A DNA stretch of 64,000 nt from Hippasteria phrygiana (GCA_037893225.1 JAZGUH010000541.1:496001-560000); one strand, 5' to 3'. Shown: positions 37,201-42,683, counted from the first letter of the stretch. Program-made: numbers and translations. The notes: generated from the sequence alone by a model not told the origin.

Positions 37201-40200
37201 TGTGTCGTCATATTTATCTAAAGGGTCCAATTTATCCCGAAAAATCATCTCTCGACACAGTGCTCTTCTATGTAAATGATTAACCCTAACGTCACTGAAT
37301 ACTACAAAATACTACTTGAGTCAACTGCAGTATGGAATACTTTTACTACACTGGTCTAGTGGCCTATGAGAATTGAGTAGTATTTTGTAGTACAGTGTAC
37401 TGGATCCGAAATGAATGCCTGAAAAGCCATTCTTGGGAGCGATTCAAGAGTACACATATTTCAATATCAGTTTGCATCTAATAGAAGAAAATCAAGCCCA
37501 GTTTAACTTATAGACCAACTTATAGCCAGCCCAACCCAGGCTAACTACTTGAAGACTGTCCAAATATACAGACAGAGCTTTAAGACCGGCTAACTCGCAG
37601 AGACAGTTTTAAGACCACTTTAATTGCAATCCGTCCCAGTACTTTTTCATGAGTGAAGTATACATACTTTGTCATCTGTACAAAAATGAGGAAAAGCACC
37701 CTTGCACAGAGTATGAATGCGAGTTTGAGGACTTTGTCCTGAGTATGAGTTTTCCATGAGTTGGAATACAAGTAATTTTTTATGACTGAGAACAAGTAGG
37801 CTACAAGTACAGAAACAAATATATTTTTTACAAGCAATGGTACAAGTACTACAACACTGCTATATATCACTGTTCCTCCTTGATGAGTCATTATTTGTAC
37901 CTCTGACTTGGCTTTAATAACAATAAAAATATAATGTTATTTCCACAATAATTTCAAGAATGCGGAAACATCGTAGCTGAGAGTTACGGTGAATGAGCCA
38001 ATAAACGCTAACACAAACCAAGGCAGAACTAAACTGTGTAACTCAAGGTGTACTCATACTCGGACCCTGGCCAAGTATTTCACTCAAACTCGAACCAGAG
38101 GGCTTAACTACAATTTTTTATTTTTTTTTTTTTTTTTTTGGGGTGGGGGGGGGGGGGGGGGTTCATCTGCAAGTCTTTCCCAGATGTTTCTCTTTGGCAG
38201 CTTATCTCTGTGGTTTCTTTACCTCATTGTCATCAATTCTTTTCTCTGGTTCTCGGCCAAGAATTCTTGGAAGAGTGAAATTAATTTCTTTAGTAGCCAA
38301 GACCCTTTCCCAAGGAGACTGGATATAAAACATCAGTTTTAAATGCGGGAAGACGACGGATAACTGACATCCCTCCCAAAGGAAGATGAAACATGGTCAT
38401 GCCAAGGAGACCCACGAATAACACATGCAGGTTGAGCAATATTGCCTTAGGGCAGTGCTAGTTGGAAAATTTGGCATTTCAAAACTTAGTGTATGAGAGC
38501 CTACAATCCTCAGATAGTAGAAAGTGGAAACAGTTCTGTTGGACTTTCTACAACTTATTTAATTTCATCTAATATTTCTTCAAAGCAGAGAGGTTATTGT
38601 AGGTTACAAACATTTTTCCTACAGCTATTTGCCGAGGATGATGTCATGTCATGTTCAAATTTTGCATCATTTCGAACTCGTGCACTTTAGAGAAATAAGC
38701 TGTCCAATTTGATTGTATTTTTATAATTTCAGTATCTCTACCTTACACCATGCACTCTTACCCCGCAACTCAGATGTTCAGGATGTATAGGGGTTTTTAT
38801 GAACCAGTCCTTTTCTTCTGTTGTATATTAGATGCTTAACAACTCGGTAACATGGTGGTGTTCACTGCAGCAGAGTGTAGAAAACACCTGTCAAAGATAA
38901 TGCATACCGCTCGTTAGAATAAGAAGACCCTAAATTTTGCCTGATGAAATGCTCAGCACCACATCTTTGGGATGTGGACATTTTGGAGTATGCTGTAAAC
39001 TGAAAGGTGAATAAAGTTGACCAGGAACATTGAAAATGATTTCCCCCCATTTTTTTCTGCTGATGAGGTCTCAGTCTGGGAACGTGGCCCCTTCTGAAAC
39101 TGTTTCTGCAGTTAAAAACAGACTTTCCTAATGAATGACAGGCTTCTCTTTGCCTTTTCTGCATCTGCAGGTCCGTGAGCTGCAGGGTATCCCAGTCATA
39201 CTAGAACAGAGTAACATTGATGACAACAACCCTTGTATCCTTTAAAGGAAAGTCCACCCTGAGTTTATAATAACATAATGTTAAAGAACGTTAATTGCAA
39301 TTGTGACTTTTTATTTCATTTTTATTGGTTTCAGTAATCGTATAAACCGGAGGTTTTTTCATAACGCGCCTGCCGTCATGCGGGCCGCCCTTTTGCTCTA
39401 GAATATCGGTACATCCGGGATACTGTGACGTAGTGGCTGCACTACCAAGCCGGCCAGCCGGTACCCGGCCGGCCTCGCAGCCTGAGCTGTGCGAGTGCAG
39501 TGAACCATTGTCCATACATGCAACACACACGAGAACGCGGCAGTGTTGTTCCTTGACGCACGTCTGTTTTCCATATTCCTGGCGAATTTTTGCCTGACTG
39601 CTAAAGCAAAACTCGGTCGTGCTGTAGTACAGCAACATCATGACGATTTGGCAAGCTTTTGGCTGCTCAAATAAACCGAATTCTCTAAAAGGTCTCAGCG
39701 CCTTCTTCCAAATTCCCAATCCCCCAAAGTCAAACGACCGGATATTTTAAGAAATGGCTGAACAATATAAAAACGCGACGACTTCGAACCGGATTGCTTT
39801 GAGGAAAATCGGCAGGCAGTTCTCCTGGGGTAGGCTAAGAATCTTCGAGATGATGCAGTGCCTAACATATTTTCTTTCCGACCAGAACAGACTTTGTGCG
39901 CTTCTAAAAAAATACGAAAAACCACGATAAATTGCAGCACGTCAAGTCGAAGTAAACATCAGCCTTACGCATTCACGCAATAGTCGGGCGCCTTATAAAA
40001 CATACGTATTCATATGCACTAAGCTGCGTCTAGGTGTGATACCAGTGCATACCGCACGTAGCCAACCATGGATTTTCATTGAGGTGCGGACACTACGTCA
40101 TAATCTCCCGGATGTCGCGGGAACTTCGAACAGTATGGACGCGCCCTTTGTACTGCTGAATGGCAAGAAATCGTAAATATAAAGAGCGCGTGTGTCGTTC

Positions 40201-40884
40201 TCCATAACAAAGAAAATCCAACTCTTGGTGCAGTCTCTAAGAAGTTTCATTTAGTTGTTGCATTGTGTCTTAGATTTCATGGGTTTTGCTTGCTTTTGAT
40301 AGATTCAGGACTGTAGAGTGCACACACACTATTACTTCCGTTTGGCTTGATGTCTCTTCATTCTGTAAGTTTGGAGAATGTGCCTTTGGGTAACTGCAGA
40401 GTGGCAGATTTAAGAGAAGGCAGATTTAAGAGAAGGCTTCTAATACAAAAAAATTTGGGTTGGGTTGATGATGTTATAAGTCAGATTATTGTGTTCAGCC
40501 CAATGGTTAGGCTGGAAAAAGAATAAGTACTGATATGATTGATGTTGAGTGTACAGCAAAAATTATTCTTGCCTTTCTTGCCATCGCATGGTTCATATCT
40601 TCCGTAGAGGTTTGTTGCATACAATTGAGGCATTAGAATGATCAGTTCCAATTTATTTTGGGTGGCACGTTTCCTTGACGTGTACCTTCCGTCACTTTGC
40701 AGTCATCAGCCAATGGGCTGTCTTTGCCATCCGCAACCTCTGTGACGGCAACCTGCAGAACCAAGCAGTCATCGCCGAGATGACCAACCAGGGTGTGGTC
40801 AATAATGACCAATTGCAGCAGTACGGCTTCCAAGCAGAAAGCCGAGAAGGCAAGATGTACTATCGCTCTACCAGAAAGAAGTGA
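6884..40884 (+). CDS. ATXN10: ATXN10, ataxin-10, complete in nine coding exons
   Basis: Coding exons: 6884-7017, 8950-9135, 10964-11146, 12153-12332, 13386-13677, 17150-17258, 19701-19867, 39171-39234 and 40703-40884. They total 1497 bases, 498 codons plus stop, with every junction in phase. Ataxin-10 is a cytoplasmic armadillo-like helical-repeat protein implicated in neuron survival, neurite growth and cytokinesis. Diagnostic segments are SLRCLRNACVE (exon 2), AVQFLGNLISG (exon 3), LVRLIGNMCHSHTANQDR (exon 7), ELQGIPVILEQSNIDDNNP (exon 8) and WAVFAIRNLCDGNLQNQAVI (exon 9). The last three make up the C-terminal ataxin-10 domain, about residues 395-490. The length is close to human (475). The start lies in ATGATGATG, with an in-frame TGA about 45 bases upstream. 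Intron 7 is 19.3 kb. The gene is divergent from ETHE1 and convergent with WNT7. Confidence 0.95.
7174..7200. repeat. Poly-G tract (27 G)
   Basis: An uninterrupted G run in ATXN10 intron 1. Similar runs of 15-25 G or C occur at about 10398, 17931, 34313, 38141, 54597, 54827, 58707, 63594 and 63683. Confidence 0.9.
7247..7461. mobile_element. MITE with CCATATCCGGCCATCAC inverted repeat
   Basis: The 21 bases at 7261-7281 (TTCCATATCCGGCCATCACT plus T) are exactly complemented at 7430-7450. The outer parts GTGGAAAAGG and CTCTTTCCGTG pair imperfectly and are flanked by TA on both sides, suggesting a TA-inserting element of about 215 bp. Confidence 0.7.
7485..8750. repeat. Diverged direct duplication in ATXN10 intron 1
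   Basis: About 310-330 bases at 7485-7820 and 8443-8750 share order and wording. Both have TACC-GA-CCCCATAGA, ACAAGAATAA, TTTCATGCACTC, CACCTTG-TTGCG, AATC-GTC, GGTGAA and a CATG-GGTC-GAC end. GGGGCGATTGTGTAGTG at 7232-7248 is exactly complemented at 8437-8453, so the block is also bracketed by an inverted repeat. Confidence 0.6.
8950..9135 (+). CDS. ATXN10: ATXN10 exon 2; donor abuts a LINE fragment
   Basis: The acceptor is TTTTTTAG and the exon is 186 bases, phase 2 in and phase 2 out. The product ends CSWSLRCLRNACVESPPNQP, which matches the RCLRNACIE block of vertebrate ataxin-10. The donor ATG/GTGAGT is immediately followed by sequence readable as retrotransposon protein (SHTYLGVEINKKLSW), so the insertion lies at or within a few bases of the splice site. 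Confidence 0.85.
9136..9775 (+). mobile_element. 5'-truncated non-LTR retrotransposon, reverse-transcriptase C-terminus
   Basis: The conceptual product reads SHTYLGVEINKKLSWADHIN, then AYKTLVRPKLEYCSSI, a stop at 9328-9330 where the family has Trp, then INRLEAVQCRAARFVCKDF and KWKSLEERRTISRLTLLYKS. These are the post-thumb blocks of Jockey/CR1-type LINE ORF2. A frame change lies near 9560, and another frame carries WNLLTPDIRESKSVDIFKAH at about 9669. It is a dead 3' fragment inserted at the end of ATXN10 exon 2. Confidence 0.85.
10335..10600. repeat. Half of a GGCCAGGTGGTCATTTTC repeat with poly-C tract
   Basis: The segments ACAAACAATAGGCACCAC, CTCCATCTATTCATTACA and CAGGAATGTGCCTGTATGCA recur, rearranged and partly inverted, in the composite at 13994-14641. 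The poly-C run is at about 10398-10419. Confidence 0.55.
10964..11146 (+). CDS. ATXN10: ATXN10 exon 3
   Basis: The exon is 183 bases between CCACAG and GTAAGT. It encodes DEGAVHSVKQLVHLIS and then CAVQFLGNLISGQKELQTLV, matching the FRCGLQFLGNIASRNE helix pair of human ataxin-10. Confidence 0.93.
11485..11640 (+). repeat. Dispersed repeat B, copy 1
   Basis: About 150 bases contain CCAATACAAG, CACTCTAGGTAAAGGGCTAC, AGAGGTGGTGGGGTTGGCCA and TTTTCCTGGGTCCAGAT. Other copies are at 18.03-18.18 (reverse), 25.77-25.87 and 59.56-59.71 kb. The nature is unknown; it looks like a MITE or a deletion remnant of a larger element. Confidence 0.6.
11656..11830. mobile_element. MITE family C, copy 1
   Basis: It starts TAGAGTACTGAAGTGATGAC and shares TTTTGTGTCAATGTG, TTGCATGAC, AACAGTCGAAATCTCC and GAGCCAGTTGT with the copy at 58505-58647, where the terminal inverted repeats are intact. 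Confidence 0.65.
12153..12332 (+). CDS. ATXN10: ATXN10 exon 4
   Basis: The exon is 180 bases after CATTTAG and before GTAACA. It encodes SVFESGDSKASQYLCMVINM and a helix-rich remainder ending ALCETESQQDF. Phase agrees on both sides. The donor is weaker than average at position +4. Confidence 0.88.
12334..13385. other. ATXN10 intron 4
   Basis: A possible inverted-repeat element spans about 12563-12963 (AGTGCAATACCG left, CGGTATATTGCACT right). It contains AACATGGCGACC-type sequence in the middle. The remainder is AT-rich and shows nothing I can name. Confidence 0.35.
13386..13677 (+). CDS. ATXN10: ATXN10 exon 5
   Basis: The first CTGCAG is used as acceptor because it alone keeps the frame (SLQLLQILIGKPDFIPSVFN). 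The exon then reads SQIILLDVLAAFLAQSDDVS, matching the ERVTLLDLMIAKI region of human. It ends at AAG before GTTAGA, a weak donor that is required to join in phase 0 with exon 6. Confidence 0.87.
13994..14641. mobile_element. Composite TTAACCCCTTG foldback element (family E)
   Basis: The outer ends TTAACCCCTTG and CAAGGGGTTAA are perfect complements. A second internal end CAAAGGGTTAATGG lies at about 14202. The interior carries GGCCGGATGACGTC-like and TGCACAGTCAAGCG-like arms, plus material shared with 10.34-10.60 kb, so it looks like one element nested in another. Confidence 0.65.
15388..15815 (+). mobile_element. MITE family A, copy 1
   Basis: Starts TTAAAAGTAGTATACAACAT and runs through GACTGTAAGTAAATAGCAGT, CATGGCACCTG-TGTGCTGTC and TTTCCCAGCATCTGTGCACA. 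The right end has decayed. The copy at 32402-32845 has both ends. Confidence 0.7.
15960..16642 (-). mobile_element. LINE ORF2 3' fragment, reverse orientation
   Basis: The minus strand reads YKFIRPLLESGVVVWSSGIT, EAQSQSIERVQKRALCII, a stop, then SLKYRREHLIFKFPKTLLTS, DRHRHLLPNKRKPEYLS and TQRYKQSPIPSMIHILNN. This is the C-terminal end of a CR1/RTE-type reverse-transcriptase ORF. The plus strand opens with TTTCTGGTTTATTCAGATAA, the probable 3' terminus of the element. It differs from the element at 9.1 kb. Confidence 0.85.
17150..17258 (+). CDS. ATXN10: ATXN10 exon 6
   Basis: The acceptor is TTTCTTCAG, the exon is 109 bases, and the donor is GTATGT. It encodes KPLLVLRLLNVLCVATAHAE, matching ATIRLLDVLCEMT of human ataxin-10, and ends SLLECSLG. 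Confidence 0.92.
18025..18178 (-). repeat. Dispersed repeat B, copy 2 (reverse)
   Basis: It is the reverse complement of the copy at 11.49 kb: GGACCCAGGAAAACC, CCAACCCCACCACCTCTGTT, CCTTTACCTAGAGTGGC and CTTGTATTGGGTGACTTCC. Confidence 0.65.
18243..18741. repeat. 43-bp tandem array with terminal foldback
   Basis: About ten copies of a unit made of AATCCTCTAAAATCCTCCTG and TTTCTCAAACACCATTCACCCTC, increasingly diverged at the right end. The array ends with CAATCCTCCAAAATC at 18694-18708, perfectly complemented at 18727-18741, then GGTGGGTTAGGGTTAA. Confidence 0.9.
19258..19281. repeat. (AAT)n microsatellite and CTTTATTCAGGCAAAT
   Basis: An (ATA)n run precedes TACTTTATTCAGGCAAA, which resembles the 3' end of the retroelement at 15.99 kb (GGTTTATTCAGATAAAA). 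It is probably the scar of a severely truncated insertion. Confidence 0.5.
19485..19645 (-). mobile_element. Partial hAT-like element, family D (reverse)
   Basis: ATGCGGCATTTGACACTGCT, TATTAAAATATCATCAGAGT and CGTATCTGTA are the reverse complement of the interior of the element at 27212-27632. It ends in GAATATTCG-type sequence just upstream of ATXN10 exon 7. Confidence 0.65.
19701..19867 (+). CDS. ATXN10: ATXN10 exon 7, start of C-terminal domain
   Basis: The exon is 167 bases between TTTGCAG and GTAAGT. It encodes LLDRANNAGKKNTNYFS and then GFKRDLVRLIGNMCHSHTAN, one of the best conserved blocks of ataxin-10 (GFKSHLIRLIGNLCYKN in human). Confidence 0.95.
20151..20361. mobile_element. MITE family E, complete copy
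   Basis: Perfect 11-bp inverted ends TTAACCCCTTG and CAAGGGGTTAA. The interior has two copies of TTGCTTGGCTGCACAAGCC-like sequence and GGCCGGTTGACGTC. It is 211 bp and non-coding. Confidence 0.8.
20765..21490. mobile_element. Family G inverted-repeat element, interrupted
   Basis: Ends CATGAAGCTTCTCAGCACAA and GCTTAGCACTATTGGCCCC match the shorter intact copy at 34035-34256. The middle, about 20.92-21.40 kb, is foreign and includes the AGGTCA-rich duplication. Confidence 0.55.
21060..21365 (+). repeat. Duplicated AGGTCA-rich unit
   Basis: Two copies about 155-185 bases apart share AAAGGTCA, AGGTCAAGT-ATAAAAT, GGCT-AAAATGTAAAATT and CATTT-AAAAGTT. The first contains AGGTCA-A-AGGTCA at 21109-21121 and another AGGTCA at 21126. 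Such spacings are bound by nuclear receptors in animals, but function here is untested. Confidence 0.6.
21749..22666. mobile_element. hAT-like non-autonomous element, 918 bp
   Basis: Inverted ends TAAGCTTGTGCGGTTT and AAACCGCACAAGCTTA. The 8-bp flanks CTCTACAT (21741-21748) and CTCTACCT (22667-22674) match at 7 of 8 positions. The interior is CpG-rich and has no credible ORF. Confidence 0.85.
22680..24000. other. ATXN10 intron 7 segment without recognisable features
   Basis: Mostly AT-rich, with CCTACCTACC-type words near 22.82 kb. No exon, RNA gene or paired inverted ends stand out to me. Confidence 0.4.
24100..24330 (+). repeat. Tandem duplication, period about 160
   Basis: GGAAGACCTCCATATGTTTT followed by GTACACAATCCCAATCGCGGACG at about 24107 is repeated, diverged, at about 24271 (GGAAGGCCTCCCATATGTTT, GTACACAAATTTTAATCATGGACG). 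AATCGCGGACG and AATCACGGAC words recur between. Confidence 0.65.
24609..24850. mobile_element. Putative MITE with TAGAGGAAT ends
   Basis: TATAGAGGAATTTCACATTA at the left pairs with GGGATTCCTCTATTA at the right. The left part (TTCTGTGCAGTTCCGGGTTGAAAGCGAG) has a relative at about 53219-53272. Confidence 0.5.
25140..25190. repeat. Strong hairpin plus third arm
   Basis: GGTACTTAGGGAGACAT (25140-25156), loop GAAA, then ATGTCTCCCTGAGTACC (25161-25177) pair with one G-T mismatch. A third copy of the right arm, ATGTCTCCCTAAG, follows directly. Confidence 0.75.
25533..25582 (+). repeat. 16-bp tandem repeat, three copies
   Basis: TTTTGGGAATTAAAGT occurs three times in a row, followed by a partial copy. 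Confidence 0.85.
25770..25870 (+). repeat. Dispersed repeat B, copy 3 (partial)
   Basis: CACCCAATACAAGGCTAAGA, CCACTCTAGGTAAAGGGTTA and GAGGTGGTAGGGTTGGTGAC match the other B copies. The right third is missing. Confidence 0.65.
26091..26512. mobile_element. MITE with TAACCAGTTCGCG ends
   Basis: TAACCAGTTCGCG (26091-26103) and CGCGAACTGGTTA (26500-26512) are perfect complements, compatible with TA target duplication. It directly abuts a family E element. Confidence 0.8.
26510..26732. mobile_element. MITE family E, third copy
   Basis: Begins TTAGCCCTTTGAAGCCGGAT and ends TCAAGGCGTTAG. The interior TGCATTTTCAATCCATTGTT and repeated TTGCTTGGCTGCACA match the copy at 20.15 kb. Confidence 0.75.
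27212..27632. mobile_element. hAT-like non-autonomous element, family D
   Basis: Ends TAGGGCTGT and ACAGCCCTA. The 8-bp flanks TTAAACCC and TCAAACCC match at 7 of 8. Subterminal GAATATTCGAAT words repeat at both sides, as transposase-binding repeats often do. Confidence 0.85.
27986..28569. mobile_element. hAT-like element built of ACTTGACTTG repeats
   Basis: The left end CAGTCTTGTTAACTTGAC pairs with the right end GACTTGGTTACAACACTG. The flanks are CGAGTTTTA and CGAGTTTA. Both subterminal regions consist of degenerate GACTTGGGACTTGACTTG units facing inward around a unique core of about 240 bp. Confidence 0.75.
28725..28912 (+). repeat. CCCCAT/CCCTA minisatellite
   Basis: About six near-identical 20-bp units CCCACCCCCATCCCCTACCC, preceded by less regular CACCCTCACCTCCACTCC units. 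It is extremely strand-biased for C, so the minus strand is G-rich. Confidence 0.9.
29945..30027 (-). mobile_element. SINE family A, left fragment, tRNA body deleted
   Basis: Read on the minus strand: AAAGACACTGACAATTTGGG, CAACATAGGGCAAGATAACT-CAG, then directly TTTCTTTTGTTCATTTTGAA. The tRNA segment between the two CAGTT words of full copies is missing. The other half of this SINE lies at 32119-32190. Confidence 0.7.
30132..30232 (+). repeat. (TTC)n microsatellite in ATXN10 intron 7
   Basis: About 33 TTC triplets interrupted once by TTG. Frame-shifted readings give poly-Ser, poly-Phe and poly-Glu ORFs that are artefacts. Confidence 0.95.
30243..32010 (+). repeat. Three tandem units of about 605 bp with TGACGTCA palindromes
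   Basis: Units start at about 30245, 30850 and 31455 with CCCATAGACTTTGTACACGA. Each has CCTCAGATCTTAA, CATAGACCCTAAGCTGA, ATCTAGAGAACGGTAGGTCC, and several TGACGTCATGATGACGTCAT blocks. Later units show ACG to ACA changes, that is, CpG decay. Confidence 0.9.
32119..32300 (-). mobile_element. SINE family A, right fragment and adjacent repeat
   Basis: The minus strand reads GTGATCCCTGGCTATACGGC then ATTATAGGTTTATGATGTC, the 5' leader that precedes CTGAACAAAGACACTG in the full copy at 35.27 kb. Beyond it is TAGTCAGTTTCCCTTGTGG, also seen beside the copy at 2.85 kb. Confidence 0.65.
32402..32845. mobile_element. MITE family A, best copy with both ends
   Basis: TTAAAGGTAGTATACA at the left and TGTATACTACCTTTAA at the right. 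TTAA at both outer edges fits a TTAA target site as used by piggyBac-type elements, but the terminal bases are not the usual CCC, so the superfamily is uncertain. Confidence 0.75.
32935..33105 (-). mobile_element. SINE family B, reverse copy
   Basis: The minus strand shows CTTTGTGGCTCAGCCGGGGT, TCGAATCCCACCCGGGGGGC and GTGGATTGGGTTTTCATTCC. The B box is GGTTCGAATCC. Confidence 0.7.
34035..34256. mobile_element. MITE family G, intact copy
   Basis: GGCCAATTTCATGAAGCTGC and its partner CATCTTCGTGATATTGGCC form inverted ends of about 27 bp with few mismatches. The interior carries TTGCTAAGCATG and GTGCTTAGCAT. Confidence 0.75.
34313..34330. repeat. Poly-C tract
   Basis: An uninterrupted C run of about 18 in ATXN10 intron 7. 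Confidence 0.9.
35268..35500 (+). mobile_element. SINE family A, full-length copy
   Basis: Leader GGGCGTGATCCCTGGCTATA, then CACTGAACAAAGACACTG, then a tRNA body at 35383-35456. The body has A box TAGCTCAGTTGGTAGAGC, B box GGTTCGAATCC and acceptor arms GGCAAGA/TCCTGCC with one mismatch, followed by TTTTCTTTGTTCACTTTGAA. The anticodon stem is too degenerate for a functional tRNA. Confidence 0.85.
35743..35964. mobile_element. MITE family F, copy 1
   Basis: Ends TAATAAGCCAGTTCGGTATT and GATACCGAACTGGCTTATTA. The interior includes GTGTGAACGCAAAAGGTGGT and ACGCGCACGTGTTAAATT. The second copy, reversed, is at 55582-55769. Confidence 0.8.
36940..37637. mobile_element. MITE with GGGGCGGATTGCAAT ends
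   Basis: GGGGCGGATTGCAAT (36940-36954) is complemented by ATTGCAATCCGTCCC (37623-37637) with one mismatch. Subterminal AGTCTTAGCCGG and AAGACCGGCTAA also pair. About 700 bp, no credible ORF. Confidence 0.7.
37700..39170. other. End of ATXN10 intron 7
   Basis: At 37838-37858 GTACAAGTACTACAACACTG matches an end of the hAT-like element at 42684-43112. A T/G homopolymer zone lies at about 38116-38161. The rest shows nothing I can name before the exon 8 acceptor. Confidence 0.45.
39171..39234 (+). CDS. ATXN10: ATXN10 exon 8 (64 bases)
   Basis: After CATCTGCAG it reads VRELQGIPVILEQSNIDDNN and stops at CCTT before GTATCC. The donor is poor, but it gives the split Phe codon needed for PFISQW with exon 9, matching PFLTEW of human. 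It lies 19.3 kb from exon 7. Confidence 0.92.
39235..40702. other. ATXN10 intron 8
   Basis: Starts AAAGGAAAGTCCACCCTGAG, a phrase typical of transposon ends, but I could not find a paired right end. 39.36-40.20 kb is relatively CpG-rich. No coding exon is required here because exons 8 and 9 join in phase. Confidence 0.4.
40703..40884 (+). CDS. ATXN10: ATXN10 exon 9, stop codon
   Basis: It starts after CTTTGCAG, reads FISQWAVFAIRNLCDGNLQN and ends KMYYRSTRKK before TGA at 40882. Family members also end in a basic tail after LxLKSTR. The 3' half of this exon has been copied in tandem downstream. Confidence 0.95.
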
Positions 40885-40990
40885 TGCTAGAATATATCCC
40901 GCAAAATCTAGCAGTCATCACAGAGATGACCAACCAGTGCATGGTCAGTGATGACAGTGGTACGGCTTTAATGCTTATGTACTATAGCTC

Positions 40991-41503
40991 AATAAAGAAG
41001 GAGTGATGCTAGACTACAACCTACAGAACCAAACGGTCAGCACTGAGATGACCAACCAGGGTGTGGTCAATAATCCAACTGCAGTAGTACGGCTGCCAGG
41101 TGGAGAGCCGAGATGACAAGCGGTGATGTAGTCGAGGCCATCACAAGGCCACACAAGACCCTGCAAGGCCAGCACAAGGCCAGCACAAGGCCAGCACAAG
41201 GCCAGCACAAGACCTTCAGTCTTAATTCAAGTCTCAAGCTATTCAAATGAACTGTAAACAAAGCATTCCTTTGTCATGGTTTATGCCTGTTACTTGTGCC
41301 TGTTGCAAGCTGGTCTTGTGCCTGGCCTTGTGATGGCCTCGACTACATCACTGATGGCAAGATGTACTATCGCTCTACCAGGAAGAAGTGATGCTAGACT
41401 ATATCCCTCAGAATCTAGCGGTCATCACGGAGATGACCAACCAGTGCATGGTCAGTGATGACAGTAGTACGGCTTCCATGCTTATGTACTATAGCTCAAT
41501 AAA
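40991..41503 (+). promoter_or_regulatory. AATAAA poly(A) signals inside B units
   Basis: AATAAA at 40991-40996 and 41498-41503 both lie in CTCAATAAAG within B units. They could serve ATXN10 mRNA 3'-end formation. Another AATAAA is at 42137-42142. Which is used cannot be told from sequence. Confidence 0.5.
41121..41353. mobile_element. hAT-like MITE inserted in an exon-9 duplicate
   Basis: A perfect 29-bp inverted repeat, beginning GTGATGTAGTCGAGGCCATC, lies at 41123-41151 and 41323-41351, preceded by CG or CA as in hAT ends (CAGTG). The flanks ATGACAAG and ATGGCAAG match at 7 of 8, and removing the element restores the exon-like phrase ATGGCAAGATGTACT. The interior repeats GGCCAGCACAA. Confidence 0.88.
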
Positions 41504-42319
41504 GTAGTGATGCTAGATACAACCAACAGAACCAAGCGGTCAGTCATCAGTGTGTGGTCAATAATTACCAACTCCAGTAGTACGGCTGCCAGGCGGAGAG
41601 CCAAAATGGCAAGATGTACTCTCGATCTACAAGGAGGAAGTGATGCTAGGTTACAACTCCCAGAACCATTTTCTCACCTAGTTCTCTGCTCCCATCTCAA
41701 CCCCTTATCCCCACCATCAAGTTCACCTACTCCCCCATCGACTTCACCTACTCCCCCATCGACTTCAGTTGAAATTCCACACTCTTATCCTTTAATTCAC
41801 AGTCAAAACACAGTCCCCTACTTCCTGATGACCCATTTTAATCCCCCATCCTCTATCTCCACTGTGCCTTTCCATACCCCAGTCCTCAACTCTGCATTTC
41901 AAACCCAGTAACCTACTGCCGCCCCTAACCTATTCTCTTACCCTCATCCAAATCCCACCTCATCTACTGCTTCTGTTCCCCTGTTCACACCTTCCACCCC
42001 ATACCCTTGTTCCCCTAAACCCGGTCAGTCCCAAATTGTTATATTGCTTCATTTCCCACACTCAGTGTATTTCTTTGAAAGAGGTAATTTTCTCCAAAGT
42101 TCAACTGCTGCCATTGCATATTTGTAATTCTGTATAAATAAATTGTATTCATGTAATAGTTGTGGTCTTCTCCCAGATGCTGGACTGACCTAAAATGAAA
42201 CAGAAGTAAAAACAAAACACAGAAAGTATTGTCACTGTGGTTGCATTCTTAAGTTGCCAAGAGCACTACTTTGAAGATGTTCCTCAACATTTTAAAAATA
42301 CTGTCTCCATTTTTTTCCA

Positions 42320-42655
42320 AAGCAATCATCATCATCATCATAGAACCGTCCTCATCGTTTCTGCCATCAGCATCATCAGCTGCTGCATTTTCGTTGTCAT
42401 GACAACTGTGGTCCTCATCATTGATACGGTTAATATGGTTATCGTCACCGTCATGATGACAACTGCTATCATCATTACATGCATTAACATACCCGTCTTT
42501 ACCGGTCCCCACCATGTCATCATCACTGTCACCCCTGCCATCCCATCATGCATCATCCCCATGCTCACTATTATAACTGTTATCACCATCATCCCATTAT
42601 CACCATCATCCCATTATCACCATCATCCCATTATCACCATTTTCCCAATCATCTT
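42320..42655 (+). repeat. ATC/CAT-rich microsatellite region
   Basis: Irregular CATCAT, ATCACC and CATCCC runs, ending in four perfect CATCCCATTATCAC units at about 42587-42640. The region continues at 43120-43320, the two halves being split by a hAT-like element. Confidence 0.85.
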
Positions 42656-42683
42656 TTAGTACCATCATCACTGGTGTCCCCAC

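Larger units (their letters stand above)
40885..41665 (+). repeat. Tandem decayed copies of ATXN10 exon 9, A/B dimers
   Basis: After the stop codon, units ending GAAG-GTGATGCTAG repeat. B unit about 40891-41012, A unit 41013-41120 plus 41354-41397, B unit 41398-41515, A unit 41516-41650, then a fragment. A units keep ACAGAACCAA-CGGTCA and CAGTAGTACGGCTGCCAGG; B units have TATATCCC-CA-AATCTAGC and CTTATGTACTATAGCTCAAT. The frame is broken in all copies, so they are non-coding, probably 3'UTR or flank. Confidence 0.88.

Noticed and set aside
39291..39719. 142-codon minus-strand frame in ATXN10 intron 8
   Set aside because: No family resemblance, no start context or partner exons; moderately GC-rich DNA lengthens chance frames.
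40885..41665. A second ataxin-10-like gene or alternative last exons
   Set aside because: The copies lack the acceptor and the conserved AIRNL block, and every copy has stops or frameshifts.
42237..42659. His/Ile/Thr-rich open frame
   Set aside because: Translation of the ATC/CAT microsatellite.
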